A DNA stretch of 41,980 nucleotides, from the NCBI RefSeq assembly GCF_007988905.1, contig NZ_BJVA01000020.1, positions 1 through 41,980 of the forward strand, in the 5' to 3' direction. How positions within the stretch are numbered: the first letter of the stretch is position 1; every line of letters starts with the position of its first letter. Below the pieces are notes generated by a model. That model was not told the origin of the DNA. It worked only from the letters and a program-made list of their open reading frames with translations, and ran no database searches. Shown here piece after piece: positions 1-11,194 of the stretch. The stretch is from Gluconobacter kanchanaburiensis NBRC 103587 (GTDB lineage: Bacteria; Pseudomonadota; Alphaproteobacteria; Acetobacterales; Acetobacteraceae). The translations under genes and the position numbers were made by a program.

Positions 1-31
1 TACCGAACTTGCGATAAGAACGCATCACGAA

Positions 32-63
32 CCCCAGTCCGGAAACGGCCTGGGGTTTTTTTT
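32..63 (+). terminator. Rho-independent terminator of an upstream, off-window gene
   Basis: A 6-bp outer stem (CCCCAG with CTGGGG) encloses a T/C mismatch and an inner CCG-GAAA-CGG hairpin with a stable GNRA tetraloop. It is followed directly by eight T residues. This is a textbook intrinsic terminator on the + strand. No gene in the window lies upstream of it, so it probably ends transcription of a gene beyond the left edge and insulates the thiamine operon. Confidence 0.88.
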
Positions 64-142
64 GTTGTCGGGCCGATGCATAGGTCACGTTTATTTTTGT
101 TCTGTTGATTTTCTTTCGTTTTTCTTGCACGCTCGAGGTTCG

Positions 143-257
143 TCAGGGGGGTCCCGCCTTAAGGGACTGAGAGGCTGATTAGTGTTGCTAGGGTAACCTG
201 CGGCACGGTGAAGCGACCCTTTGAACCTGACCCAGTTGATACTGGCGTAGGAAGACC
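143..257 (+). promoter_or_regulatory. TPP (thiamine pyrophosphate) riboswitch, THI element
   Basis: The conserved THI-box elements occur in order: CTGAGAG at 167-173 (pyrimidine-sensing arm), ACCCTTTGAACCTGA at 216-230 and CTGGCGTAGGAA at 242-253 (pyrophosphate-sensing arm). The paired region near 146-166 (GGGGTCCC and GGGAC) forms the expected P2/P3 side. The element lies about 150 nt ahead of thiC, whose thiamine operon it should switch off when TPP is plentiful. Identification by motif is firm; exact 5' and 3' edges are approximate. Confidence 0.95.
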
Positions 258-278
258 GAGGGAATCACATTTCCATAA

Positions 279-3122
<2,844 letters not shown>

Positions 3123-3133
<11 letters not shown>

Positions 3134-3320
3134 TCTGAACGGCGAGATCGTCAGGACACAGGCCCGGACGCTGGCCGACCTGCTGACCGAACAGGGTTTC
3201 GATGCCCCCTGCGTGGCGACGGCCTTGAATGGTGATTTCATTGCCCGTTCCATGCGTGATGCAACCCGTCTGGACGAGGGCATGAAGGTCGAAGTCCTGT
3301 CTCCGATGCAGGGAGGCTGA
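3123..3320 (+). CDS. thiS: Sulfur carrier protein ThiS
   Basis: A 65-aa ubiquitin-like protein ending in Gly-Gly. The ThiF-type enzyme adenylates this C-terminus, which is then converted to the thiocarboxylate that gives sulfur to ThiG. The sequence opens MRIDLNGE and ends SPMQGG, both typical of ThiS. A second in-frame ATG six bases upstream (3117) would add only Met-Arg. The gene overlaps the end of thiO and stops one base before thiG. Confidence 0.94.
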
Positions 3321-3321
3321 C

Positions 3322-4080
3322 ATGTTTTATGGCGTTGATCTGACGTCGCGGTTGATGCTCGGGACGGCTCAGTACCCGTCGCCAGCGGTGTTGCTGGAGG
3401 CGATCGAGGCATCTGGCGCGGAGATCATCACGGTTTCGCTGCGGCGGGAGGGCGTTGCGGGGGCTGCGTTCCGGAACATTCTGTCCGAAAGCCGCTGCCG
3501 ACTGCTGCCGAACACGGCAGGGTGTCATACGGCCCGCGAAGCCGTCACCACGGCGCGCATGGCGCGCGAAGTGTTTGGAACATCGTGGATCAAGCTGGAA
3601 GTCATCGGCCATGCCGACACACTCCAGCCGGACCCGTTCGCGCTCGTCGAAGCCGCGCGCGTGCTGTGTGCGGAGGGGTTCGAGGTGTTCCCCTACACAA
3701 CCGAAGACCTGATCGTGGGGGAAAAACTCCTTGAGGCCGGATGCAGGGTGCTGATGCCGTGGGGCGCGCCGATCGGATCGGGGCAGGGGTTGCGCAATCC
3801 TGAAGGTCTGCGGACTATGCGGGCGCATTTCTCCGGGATTCCGCTGGTTGTGGACGCGGGGATCGGCGCGCCAAGTCAGGCGGCACAAGCCATGGAAATG
3901 GGTCTGGACGCCATCCTGCTCAATACGGCGGTGGCCAAAGCCGTGGACCCGGCAGCCATGGCGCGGGCATTTGGGCGCGCCATTCAGGCGGGGCGGGAAG
4001 CGTTCGAGGCCGGGCTGATGCCCAGACGGGACATGGCCTGCGCCTCAACGCCAGTCTTCGGTTTGGCGGAGCTGGCGTGA
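3322..4080 (+). CDS. thiG: Thiazole synthase ThiG
   Basis: A 252-aa TIM-barrel enzyme that condenses deoxyxylulose phosphate, dehydroglycine and ThiS-thiocarboxylate into the thiazole phosphate. Visible signatures are the KLEVIG segment, whose lysine (about residue 91) is the Schiff-base residue, the [16 protein letters not shown] phosphate-binding loop, and VDAGIG / LLNTAVA near the C-terminus. Start ATG 3322 has GGGAGG 7 nt upstream inside the thiS end. It normally works in complex with ThiS or the ThiF protein, both made from this operon. Confidence 0.97.
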   Translation: MFYGVDLTSRLMLGTAQYPSPAVLLEAIEASGAEIITVSLRREGVAGAAFRNILSESRCRLLPNTAGCHTAREAVTTARMAREVFGTSWIKLEVIGHADTLQPDPFALVEAARVLCAEGFEVFPYTTEDLIVGEKLLEAGCRVLMPWGAPIGSGQGLRNPEGLRTMRAHFSGIPLVVDAGIGAPSQAAQAMEMGLDAILLNTAVAKAVDPAAMARAFGRAIQAGREAFEAGLMPRRDMACASTPVFGLAELA

Positions 4081-4691
4081 TGACAGTGCTTGATCCGTTT
4101 TATCTTTTGGTGGGCGATGTGGCGTTTCTGGAAACGCTGCTGCCCTGTGGCGTGCGTCTGGTTCAGCTTCGGCTGAAGGACATGACGGAGCCGGAACTGC
4201 GCCGTCAGATCCGTCATGCGCGGACGCTGTGCGCGACACATGGCGCGCAGCTTGTCATCAATGATTACTGGCGTCTTGCGCTGGAACTGGGATGCGATTT
4301 CGTCCATCTCGGGCAGGAAGACATGGAGACCGCTGATTTTGATGCTCTGCGGCATGCGGGGATCCGGTTCGGACTGTCCACCCACGATCCGGCGGAACTC
4401 GAACGGGCCCTGTCTTACGACCCGGCCTATGTCGCACTTGGTCCCGTATATCCAACGCTTCTGAAGAAAATGAAATGGGGGCCGCAGGGGCTGGAGCGCG
4501 TCAGGAACTGGAAAACCCGCGTCGGGGAGACGCCGCTCGTCGCCATCGGCGGCCTTACGCCGGAGCGCCTTGAAGGGGTTTTTGCGGCGGGGGCGGACAG
4601 CGCGGCCGTTGTGACGGACATCCAGCAGGCCGAGGACCCGGTGGCGCGCTGTCGGGAATGGGTCGCAGCGACGCAGGCCTACAGACGATGA
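4080..4691 (+). CDS. thiE: Thiamine-phosphate synthase ThiE
   Basis: A 203-aa TIM-barrel enzyme that couples hydroxymethylpyrimidine diphosphate with thiazole phosphate to give thiamine monophosphate. Family motifs are present: QLRLKDM, INDYWRLALELGCDFVHLGQED (split over residues about 60-83), LGPVYPT and AIGGLTPERL. The ATG at 4080 shares its A with the thiG stop (TGATG). A GTG three bases upstream (4077) is an alternative that adds one residue. The stop overlaps the next gene by ATGA. Confidence 0.94.
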   Translation: MTVLDPFYLLVGDVAFLETLLPCGVRLVQLRLKDMTEPELRRQIRHARTLCATHGAQLVINDYWRLALELGCDFVHLGQEDMETADFDALRHAGIRFGLSTHDPAELERALSYDPAYVALGPVYPTLLKKMKWGPQGLERVRNWKTRVGETPLVAIGGLTPERLEGVFAAGADSAAVVTDIQQAEDPVARCREWVAATQAYRR

Positions 4692-5650
4692 GCCGTTATT
4701 CGCGACAGACCGGGCTTTTCCCGCAGGGGGAAGCGGACCAGAAGCGCCTTTTGGACGCCCATATCCTGGTGGTGGGCGCGGGAGGTCTGGGTGCGACTGT
4801 TCTGCCTGCGCTTGCCGGAGCCGGATGCGGGCGGATGACGGTGGTCGATCATGATCGTGTGGATGAGAGCAACCTGCATCGTCAGACGCTCTTTCGCACG
4901 GACGATATCGGCCGCTTCAAGGCATCCTGCGTGGTTAGCCGGCTGTCGGACCTGAATCCGGACTGTCAGATCGTACCTGTGGCAGAGCGTCTGGAGCCGG
5001 CACTGGCCCGGAGCCTCCTGACGGATGTGTCCGTTGTCGTGGATGCGGCGGACAGCGTGGCGGTCACCTATCTGTTGTCCGATCTGTGTGCTGAAGCAGG
5101 TCTGCCCCTCGTGAGTGCTTCGGTGCTTGGACGGTCGGGATATGCGGGCGGGTTCTGCGGCACGGCGCCGGATTACCGGGCTGTTTTCCCGGATCTTCCC
5201 GCCATTCTGCCGAATTGCGCGGAAGCCGGTGTGATGGGGCCTGCTGTGGCGGCGCTCGGAGCCATACAGGCGCAGTTGGTGCTCTCCGTTCTGCTTCAGA
5301 CACAGCCCTCTCCGCTGGGGCAGATCATGACGCTGGATCTGGAGCGCTGGAGAAGTTCGTCTTTCCGCTTCGATACGGCTCCTCCGGCGGAAGGAAACGG
5401 CCCTTTCGTTCTTGGTCTTGCAGAGATTGCGGAAGCGGATCGGGTGTTCGATCTTCGTGGGGCGGACGAAGAGGGCCCCCCTTCCGTGGAATGGGCGGTT
5501 CGTGGCGCGATCGAACACCCGGAAATGCTGGCTCCAGCGGCCGGAAGAACCGTTTTTGTCTGTGCCAGTGGCCTGCGGGCTTGGCGTGCCGCTAAGCGTT
5601 TTTCCGGGAAGAACGGTGGCGCCGCGTTCATTGCGGCAACGGGCCGGTGA
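4688..5650 (+). CDS. thiF: ThiF/MoeB-family adenylyltransferase with C-terminal rhodanese domain
   Basis: A 320-aa E1-like enzyme expected to adenylate the Gly-Gly end of ThiS. The N-terminal domain carries VVGAGGLGATV (about 28-38) and the DHDRVDESNLHRQ nucleotide/Mg segment. It also has the conserved NCAEAG cysteine (Cys177). The usual MoeB CxxC zinc knuckle reads PDYRAVF (161-167), so those two cysteines are missing. Residues about 250-320 form a rhodanese domain with active-loop Cys292 in CASGLRA. The fusion resembles MoeZ/Uba4 and could activate ThiS and also deliver sulfur. The start is set by ATGA overlap with thiE; a longer form from 4658 is less likely. It could also serve MoaD. Confidence 0.88.
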   Translation: MSRYSRQTGLFPQGEADQKRLLDAHILVVGAGGLGATVLPALAGAGCGRMTVVDHDRVDESNLHRQTLFRTDDIGRFKASCVVSRLSDLNPDCQIVPVAERLEPALARSLLTDVSVVVDAADSVAVTYLLSDLCAEAGLPLVSASVLGRSGYAGGFCGTAPDYRAVFPDLPAILPNCAEAGVMGPAVAALGAIQAQLVLSVLLQTQPSPLGQIMTLDLERWRSSSFRFDTAPPAEGNGPFVLGLAEIAEADRVFDLRGADEEGPPSVEWAVRGAIEHPEMLAPAAGRTVFVCASGLRAWRAAKRFSGKNGGAAFIAATGR

Positions 5651-6408
5651 CGCGTCCCGTCCTTCTGATCGGCGGTATGGATTCCAGCGGCGGGGCCGGA
5701 CTGGCGCGTGACCTGCTTGCGGTTCATGACGCGGGTCTGACGGCGCATATGGCTGTCACGATCGTCACGGCCCAGACCGATCGCGCCGTGCTGGCCGTGG
5801 AGCCTGTCTCACCGACAGTGCTGATCGCCCAGATTGATGCTGCGCTGGAAGACGGCGTGGGAGCCGTTAAGATCGGAGCCATGGGGAATGCAGCGTTCGT
5901 GCGTATTGTGGCGGCACGTCTGCCCGATGTGCCGGTCGTTCTGGATCCGGTCCTCTGTTCCAGTTCGGGTCATACCCTTCTGGAGCCGGCAGGAATTCGG
6001 GCGCTTCTTGAAGATATCCTGCCGCACACGACTGTCCTCACGCCCAATCTGCCGGAACTTGCCACGTTGGGAACTGCTCTGGGGTTTGACGTGTCCGCAG
6101 GGCAGGGGGATGTGGTGGCTGCACTTCTGGCCCAGGGCTGTCAGAGCGTTCTGGTCAAAGGCGGGCATGATCATCAGGCCCCGTCTGCGACCGATATCCT
6201 CTATCAGCGCGACGGCCTGCCTTTGTCCTTCGGGTCCGTGAGATACCCGTTCGACCTCAGGGGAACGGGATGCCAGCTCGCCAGTGGGCTGGCTGCGGGA
6301 CTGGCGCAAGGAAACTTCATACCACAAGCTGTGAGAGCCGCCCGGGCCGGGCTTGAGGACCGTTTCAGAATGGAGCAGGCGAGACTTTCCCGTGCCTGCT
6401 CTGTGTGA
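5647..6408 (+). CDS. thiD: Hydroxymethylpyrimidine/phosphomethylpyrimidine kinase ThiD
   Basis: A 253-aa ribokinase-fold enzyme that phosphorylates HMP-P to HMP-PP for ThiE. It shows GGMDSSGGAGLARDL at the N-terminus (usual form GSDSSGGAG), DPVLCSSSGHTLL, VLVKGGH, and the GTGCQLASGLAAGLAQG anion-hole motif near the C-terminus. The start is a GTG whose last bases overlap the preceding stop (GTGA). It is the last gene of the thiamine operon. Its TGA lies in a palindrome shared with the convergent ROK gene. Confidence 0.94.
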   Translation: MTRPVLLIGGMDSSGGAGLARDLLAVHDAGLTAHMAVTIVTAQTDRAVLAVEPVSPTVLIAQIDAALEDGVGAVKIGAMGNAAFVRIVAARLPDVPVVLDPVLCSSSGHTLLEPAGIRALLEDILPHTTVLTPNLPELATLGTALGFDVSAGQGDVVAALLAQGCQSVLVKGGHDHQAPSATDILYQRDGLPLSFGSVRYPFDLRGTGCQLASGLAAGLAQGNFIPQAVRAARAGLEDRFRMEQARLSRACSV

Positions 6409-6420
6409 GCCGACGGCTCA
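6406..6420. repeat. 15-bp perfect palindrome covering two convergent stop codons
   Basis: TGAGCCG-A-CGGCTCA. The left arm begins with the thiD stop TGA and the right arm ends with TCA, the stop of the opposing ROK repressor gene. The arrangement could act as a compact bidirectional hairpin at the junction of two operons only 9 bp apart. There is no T tract on either side, so it is not a classical terminator. Confidence 0.55.
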
Positions 6421-7641
6421 GCGATGATCGAACGGTCGTTCGTCGCTGCCGACCTGACGGAGATACAGATGACGAAAGTCAGGTTTCGTATTGACGAAAA
6501 CCGGCAGCGTCATGCCGCCGATGACAGGACCATCGGTGAGGAGCGTTGCGGTTGTCAGACGGGGTAATTCCCGCTCCCGGATAGCGCTTAACGAGGGGAG
6601 GAGCGGATAGGCGCGTTCAACCAGTGCCGACAGGACCGAGTGCGGAAAGCCGCCGCTGAGAAAAATCGTTTCGGGATCAAAGGCCGTCTCCACGATCGCA
6701 ACCAGAACGCGCAGGGTTCTTGCAGCTGTCTCCATCCAGTGCATGAGGGCGCTGTCGCGGCGGGCGTGCATGTTGCCAATGGCCTCTGGTGTCAGTTCCG
6801 CGACCGGACAGCGCAGCATGCGGGCGATCGCATGGAGGGAAAGCTGGTCATCGATTACGTTCCCCGCGCTGTCGGGCACACAGAGCGAGAGCGGCAGAAG
6901 ACCGAGCTCGCCCGCGTTGCCACGCGCCCCTTTCATGGGCATGCCGTCCACGACGATGCCGGCTCCGGTTCCATATCCGATATAGATCAAAACGGCATTT
7001 CGCGGTGAGATGCCGGGATGAGAAAACAGTTCGGCCATCGCGGCCGCGGTCGCGTCATTTTCCATGAGGACGGGCAGGCCCAGCAGGGAGCCAAGTTTGC
7101 CCGCCATATCAAAGCCGCGCCACAGATCCCAGCCCGGCATGGTCATCTCGGCTTCATACGTATCCGCGTTCAGCGTCGGAAGAACGAGGCCTATTCCCCA
7201 GATCTTGTGTTTTTCGATACCGCTCTCACGGATCATCGTTTCCGCAAGACGTGCCATGACTGTCGCCGTAGCCGTGGGATCGGTTGTCTCTCCCGTCCAC
7301 TCGATCCGCTGGCGGATATTGAGCAGAAGATCGCCGAGGACAACGGAAATCCGCCCCTGATCAACATGCATCCCCAGCGAATATCCCGCATCCGGATTGG
7401 GGGCGAGATAGGTCTGGGGCTGGCCGCGCTGGCCTACGGATTTGCCGACCTCGTGGATCAGACCCTGCGTCAGAAGTTCGCGGGTGATCCCTGAGATCGT
7501 CTGCGGTTTGAGGCCGATGCGGTCCGCGATATCCACGCGGCTCAGCGGCCCCGCCTGATGGAGAAGCTCGAAGATCAGGCGACGGTTGTAAATCCGGGAA
7601 TAGGCCTGCCCGGCACCGTCTGATCTCGTATTTTCAGTCAT
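6418..7641 (-). CDS. ROK-family transcriptional repressor
   Basis: A 407-aa NagC/XylR-type regulator. Residues about 20-75 are a winged helix-turn-helix (LSRVDIADRIGLKPQTISGI...). The rest is a ROK sugar-binding domain with EMTMPGWDLWRG, ENDATAAAMAEL and GYGTGAGIVVDGMPMKGARG. The zinc motif CxCGxxGC expected after GNAGELG is absent (the stretch reads LCVPDSAGNVIDD), so the zinc-stabilised site is not conserved. It is the last gene of the mannanase/ABC operon (ATGA overlap with the permease) and so probably the local, sugar-responsive repressor. Its ligand is unknown. Confidence 0.88.
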   Translation of the reverse strand: MTENTRSDGAGQAYSRIYNRRLIFELLHQAGPLSRVDIADRIGLKPQTISGITRELLTQGLIHEVGKSVGQRGQPQTYLAPNPDAGYSLGMHVDQGRISVVLGDLLLNIRQRIEWTGETTDPTATATVMARLAETMIRESGIEKHKIWGIGLVLPTLNADTYEAEMTMPGWDLWRGFDMAGKLGSLLGLPVLMENDATAAAMAELFSHPGISPRNAVLIYIGYGTGAGIVVDGMPMKGARGNAGELGLLPLSLCVPDSAGNVIDDQLSLHAIARMLRCPVAELTPEAIGNMHARRDSALMHWMETAARTLRVLVAIVETAFDPETIFLSGGFPHSVLSALVERAYPLLPSLSAIRERELPRLTTATLLTDGPVIGGMTLPVFVNTKPDFRHLYLRQVGSDERPFDHR

Positions 7642-8465
7642 TTGACAGCCCCCGCAGTCAGACCGGAGGCAATGCGGTTCTGAAAGAACAGGACGAGCAG
7701 GATCGGAGGGAGAGTGGCGAGGAGAGATGCGGCCATGATGGTTCCGAAAGGAAGTTCAAACCGGCCTGGGGCGGAAATCAGTCCGATACCGACCGGGAGG
7801 GTACGGGCTGAGTCGTTCAGTGTGAAGGTCAGGGCAAAAAGAAACTCGTTCCAGCATGTCATGATGTTCAGAAGTCCTGTGGCGGCAATTCCCGGCCAGA
7901 CGAGTGGCAGATGAATGCTGAGGATACGGCGCGTCAGGCCACAGCCATCAAGTTTTGCAGCGTCGTCCAGTTCTGCCGGAAGGTCCCGGAAGAAGCCGCT
8001 CAATAACCAGATCGTGAAAGGCAGGGCAAAGAACAGATCAGCGAAAATGAGGCTTCCCACATGGTCATACAGCCCCAGGGCCGAGATCAGTTCAAAAAGT
8101 CCCGACAGGATGGCGATCGGGGGCAGCATGGAACACAGGAGCAGAAGAACCAGTATCGTTTTCCGGCCGGCAAAGGTCATCTGCCCAAGGGCATAGGCGG
8201 CGGGAATGCCAAGAATGAGGGACAGGAGTGTAATCGAACCGGCGCAAAGGACCGAGTTGAATGTCTCCCGCCACAGCGCCGGACCGCCAAGAACTGTTCT
8301 GTAATTGCCGAGATCCGGTGTGGTGAGCAGGGCCGTGGAAAAGAGTGTGGTTCCGTGACGGAAGGACGTAACCAGCGCCCAGTAGAGAGGGAAAAGGGTA
8401 TGCAGGAGGATGAAAGCCAGCATGATCAGGCGTCCGGCTCCCGGCATGTCCGTTGTCACTCTCAC
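7638..8465 (-). CDS. ABC sugar transporter permease, MalG-type
   Basis: An inner-membrane permease of about 275 aa with six predicted hydrophobic helices. The cytoplasmic EAA loop reads DDAAKLDGCGLTRRI followed by HLPLVWPG, the site that contacts the ABC ATPase. The chosen GTG start overlaps the stop of the preceding permease (GTGA); an ATG at 8447 would remove six residues. The open frame continues upstream to about 9200, but that stretch is antisense-free read-through of the neighbouring permease in another frame. It pairs with the MalF-type permease to import a mono- or oligosaccharide bound by the protein encoded at 11191-12531. Confidence 0.9.
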   Translation of the reverse strand: MRVTTDMPGAGRLIMLAFILLHTLFPLYWALVTSFRHGTTLFSTALLTTPDLGNYRTVLGGPALWRETFNSVLCAGSITLLSLILGIPAAYALGQMTFAGRKTILVLLLLCSMLPPIAILSGLFELISALGLYDHVGSLIFADLFFALPFTIWLLSGFFRDLPAELDDAAKLDGCGLTRRILSIHLPLVWPGIAATGLLNIMTCWNEFLFALTFTLNDSARTLPVGIGLISAPGRFELPFGTIMAASLLATLPPILLVLFFQNRIASGLTAGAVK

Positions 8466-9376
8466 GAGGAACGCAGCCACGTGGGAACCTTCAGGCACAT
8501 CGCATAGAGAACGCCTGCAAGACCGATAATGCCAAGGGTCCCGAGCGCCGCTGCTGCGCCATAGCCAGGTGCGCCGAACTGGACGATCTGGGTCTGGACG
8601 AATGCCGAGAGGGTCATGCCACCTGTATCCGTTCCGTACAGCACACTGGCCAGATCGAACATCCGCAGCGCATCCAGCAGACGGAACAGCACGGCAATGG
8701 ACAGGACCGGGGCAACAAGGGGCAGGGTTATGGCGATGAAGCGCTGCCGGGCAGAGGCACCATCCAGTCTGGCCGCTTCGAGAACATCCGTGGGGATGGA
8801 CTGCAATCCTGCAAGCGAGAGCAGGGCCATGAAGGGCGTGGCCTGCCAGAAATCTATGGCGACCATGACGGCGATCATGCTGCGCGGATGGGTGGTCCAG
8901 GCCCCCCCCTGATGCAGCAGACCGGCGCGGACCAGCAATGCGTTGATGATGCCGTACTGGTCGTTGAGCATCCAGTTCCACAGCCGTGCGGCTACCACCG
9001 CGGGTACGGCCCAGGGCAGAAGGATGATGGCAAGTAGAATGCCCCGGGTCCTCATGCCGTAGCCCTGAAGAAACCCCGCAATCGCCAGCCCTGCACAGGT
9101 TTCGCTGATGACGGCTGCGGAGGCGAAAAGCAGGGTCGTGCCGACGGCTTTCCACCATGCCATGTCCTGAAGAAGCGTTCTGAAATTGGTCAGGCTCCAC
9201 CCCGGCTCTGCCGGCATGAAGCCGTGTGGATCATCATGAAACGCAAGCCAGACTGTCCGCGCGAACGGGAGAGCGATCACCCCTGCCAGAACGATCATGG
9301 CCGGGGCAACGAGAGCCCAGGGCCGCCAGTCGAAACTCCTGAATGCAAGCCTCATCGGGCGCGGTACAGTCAGCAC
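8462..9376 (-). CDS. ABC sugar transporter permease, MalF/UgpA-type
   Basis: A 304-aa inner-membrane protein with about six transmembrane segments, the first at residues about 20-42. The EAA loop reads DVLEAARLDGASARQRF followed by ITLPLVAPV. The start is taken at GTG 9376, 7 bp after the kinase stop. ATG 9355 (MRLAFRSFDW) is a good alternative, since neither has a clear Shine-Dalgarno. It is the partner of the MalG-type permease. No ATP-binding subunit is encoded in the operon, so an MsmK/UgpC-like ATPase from elsewhere must energise it. Confidence 0.9.
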   Translation of the reverse strand: MLTVPRPMRLAFRSFDWRPWALVAPAMIVLAGVIALPFARTVWLAFHDDPHGFMPAEPGWSLTNFRTLLQDMAWWKAVGTTLLFASAAVISETCAGLAIAGFLQGYGMRTRGILLAIILLPWAVPAVVAARLWNWMLNDQYGIINALLVRAGLLHQGGAWTTHPRSMIAVMVAIDFWQATPFMALLSLAGLQSIPTDVLEAARLDGASARQRFIAITLPLVAPVLSIAVLFRLLDALRMFDLASVLYGTDTGGMTLSAFVQTQIVQFGAPGYGAAAALGTLGIIGLAGVLYAMCLKVPTWLRSS

Positions 9377-9383
9377 GGAGCAG

Positions 9384-10325
9384 TCAGTCCGCCGCCAGCG
9401 CGCTTAGCGCCGCACCGATGATGCCGGACTGTTCGCCCAGCCCGGCGATCAGGATGGGAATGTCCGCACAGGACCGCTCCCAGATATTCGCGCGGACATG
9501 TTCCTCCAGTTTCTGACGGTACAGCCCCTCGGAGCATCCCAGGCCGCCCCCCAGAACAATTTTCTCGGGGTCGAGCATGTTGATGGTCTGGGCGATGAGA
9601 CGGCCTGTCATGTCGGCGGCATCCTCGATGACGCTCCGGGCGAGCGTGTTTCCCGCAGAGGCAAGGGTTTCAAGCGTATGTCCCCCTTCCTTCAGGCTTT
9701 CACCGCCCCGCGCGGCCCACAGGCGCTCCATCCCCAGTCCGGACGCGAAATCCTCTGGAATGGCGACGCTAAGACGGCCGCGATCCTGTGTGGGAACGGC
9801 AAGGGCGGAACTGGCAAAATGAATGGCGAACCCGTGTGTTCCTTTGTAGGGACGCCCCTTGAGGCACAGCGTATAGCTGATTCCCGATCCGAGCGAGAAA
9901 TAGGCAAAACTGTCGCAGGACTGTCCTGAGCCAAAACGGGCTTCCGCGAATGCCGCGGCCCTGACATCGCTTTCCAGACGAACGGAAACCCCTGTGCGTT
10001 CACGGATGATACCTGCGAGACCGGGAAGAGCGAAATTCCAGGTGCTGCGGATCTGTCCCTGCCTGTCAACAAGTTCCGGTACCGCAATGCCCGCTGTCTG
10101 CGGCATATCCTCCGGACCGTTGGCATCCCGCCGGGCATCGGTCAGGACCTGCGTGACGACATCGCTGATATCGGAAACGATTTCGTCCGGTGTAACATGA
10201 CGCCGTGTGGGAATGCGCGTGAGAAAACGGATGTCTCCCGTGCTGGGATCGACAACGCCCGCAGCGATCTTGGTGGCACCAACATCAATTCCGAGAACCG
10301 GGGTGCAGGAGAGGGAAACGGTCAC
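9384..10325 (-). CDS. ROK-family sugar kinase
   Basis: A 313-aa protein of the actin-like ATPase fold. It has the N-terminal phosphate loop GIDVGATKIAAGVV, a DVRAAAFAEARFG segment whose Asp is in the catalytic-base position (ESD), SLGSGISYTLCLKG, and a C-terminal VLGGGLGCSEGLY adenosine motif. No DNA-binding domain is present, so it is an enzyme rather than a regulator. The family zinc motif CxCGxxGC is missing. GTG start overlaps the isomerase stop (GTGA). It probably phosphorylates the imported sugar; the substrate cannot be read from sequence. A mannose- or glucose-like hexose fits the adjacent mannanase. Confidence 0.86.
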   Translation of the reverse strand: MTVSLSCTPVLGIDVGATKIAAGVVDPSTGDIRFLTRIPTRRHVTPDEIVSDISDVVTQVLTDARRDANGPEDMPQTAGIAVPELVDRQGQIRSTWNFALPGLAGIIRERTGVSVRLESDVRAAAFAEARFGSGQSCDSFAYFSLGSGISYTLCLKGRPYKGTHGFAIHFASSALAVPTQDRGRLSVAIPEDFASGLGMERLWAARGGESLKEGGHTLETLASAGNTLARSVIEDAADMTGRLIAQTINMLDPEKIVLGGGLGCSEGLYRQKLEEHVRANIWERSCADIPILIAGLGEQSGIIGAALSALAAD

Positions 10326-11194
10326 AGGCCGAGCCGTTTCAGCACGTTTCTGTTGTGCCGTGCGATGGGAAGAGGCTTGTCAGGCGCACAGGGATACATG
10401 TCCTGTTCGACGACGATAAAACCATCGAAGTTCCGTTCGCGCAGGAAATCCACGACTTCGCCAAAGTCCAGAACGCCTTTGTCCAGTTCGCACATCACAC
10501 CGTTCTGGAAAACGTCCATGAAGGGTGTTCCCGCAGCCATTGCCTTGGCATGGATGTCTCCGTCCAGATTCTTGAAATGATAATACGGGATGCGCGATGC
10601 GTGCTGCCGCATGAAAGCGAGGGCGTCCGCGCCCGTATAGGCATGGTGGCCGAAATCGAAGCAGAGTTCGACCTGATCGGCGGGCGTGTCATTCAGGAGC
10701 CGCAGAATTTCAGCTTCGGTCTCGATGGCGGTGCCGACATGAGGATGGAACAGGAGGCGCAGGCCGTGCTCCTGCCGGATTTCCTGCGCGATCGTCGTGA
10801 TGACATGCATCATGCGTCCCCAGACCCCGGATGTTGCGATCCGGGCCTGAGGGGTAAGATACGCGTCGGAATCGTCCATCAGCAGCAGCCACGGAGTGCC
10901 CGTGGCAACCAGGTTCCGGCACAGGGGGCGCAGCCGTTCCCGCAGCGTCGCCAGAGCATCCGGGGCACTCAGGGAATGGACGACCGCTGCGCCGCAAAGG
11001 CCGAGGCAGCGACTGGACAGGGCATCCTGAAGCTGCACGGGATCAGTCGGCAGATAGCCCCACGGTCCCAGTTCGGTCCAGTCATAGCCGGATGCGGCAA
11101 CCTCATCGAGATAACGCTCCCAGGGGGTCTGCTTTGGGTCGCTGGCATACCAGACGCCCCAGGCGTCAGGTGCTGTGGCGGTTCGGAAGGTCAT
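10322..11194 (-). CDS. Sugar phosphate isomerase/epimerase (xylose isomerase-like TIM barrel), IolE-like
   Basis: A 290-aa TIM-barrel protein of the AP endonuclease 2 / xylose isomerase superfamily. Several stretches look like 2-keto-myo-inositol dehydratase (IolE): DPKQTPWERYLDEVAASGY near the start, LGPWGYLPTDP, LLFHPHVGT, CFDFGHHAY, YYHFKN, and EQDMYP...PLPIARHNR at the end. The His, Asp and Glu in these motifs are the usual divalent-metal ligands. IolE activity is a guess by resemblance; an epimerase or isomerase acting on another sugar is equally possible. ATG overlaps the stop of the binding-protein gene (ATGA). Confidence 0.82.
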   Translation of the reverse strand: MTFRTATAPDAWGVWYASDPKQTPWERYLDEVAASGYDWTELGPWGYLPTDPVQLQDALSSRCLGLCGAAVVHSLSAPDALATLRERLRPLCRNLVATGTPWLLLMDDSDAYLTPQARIATSGVWGRMMHVITTIAQEIRQEHGLRLLFHPHVGTAIETEAEILRLLNDTPADQVELCFDFGHHAYTGADALAFMRQHASRIPYYHFKNLDGDIHAKAMAAGTPFMDVFQNGVMCELDKGVLDFGEVVDFLRERNFDGFIVVEQDMYPCAPDKPLPIARHNRNVLKRLGL

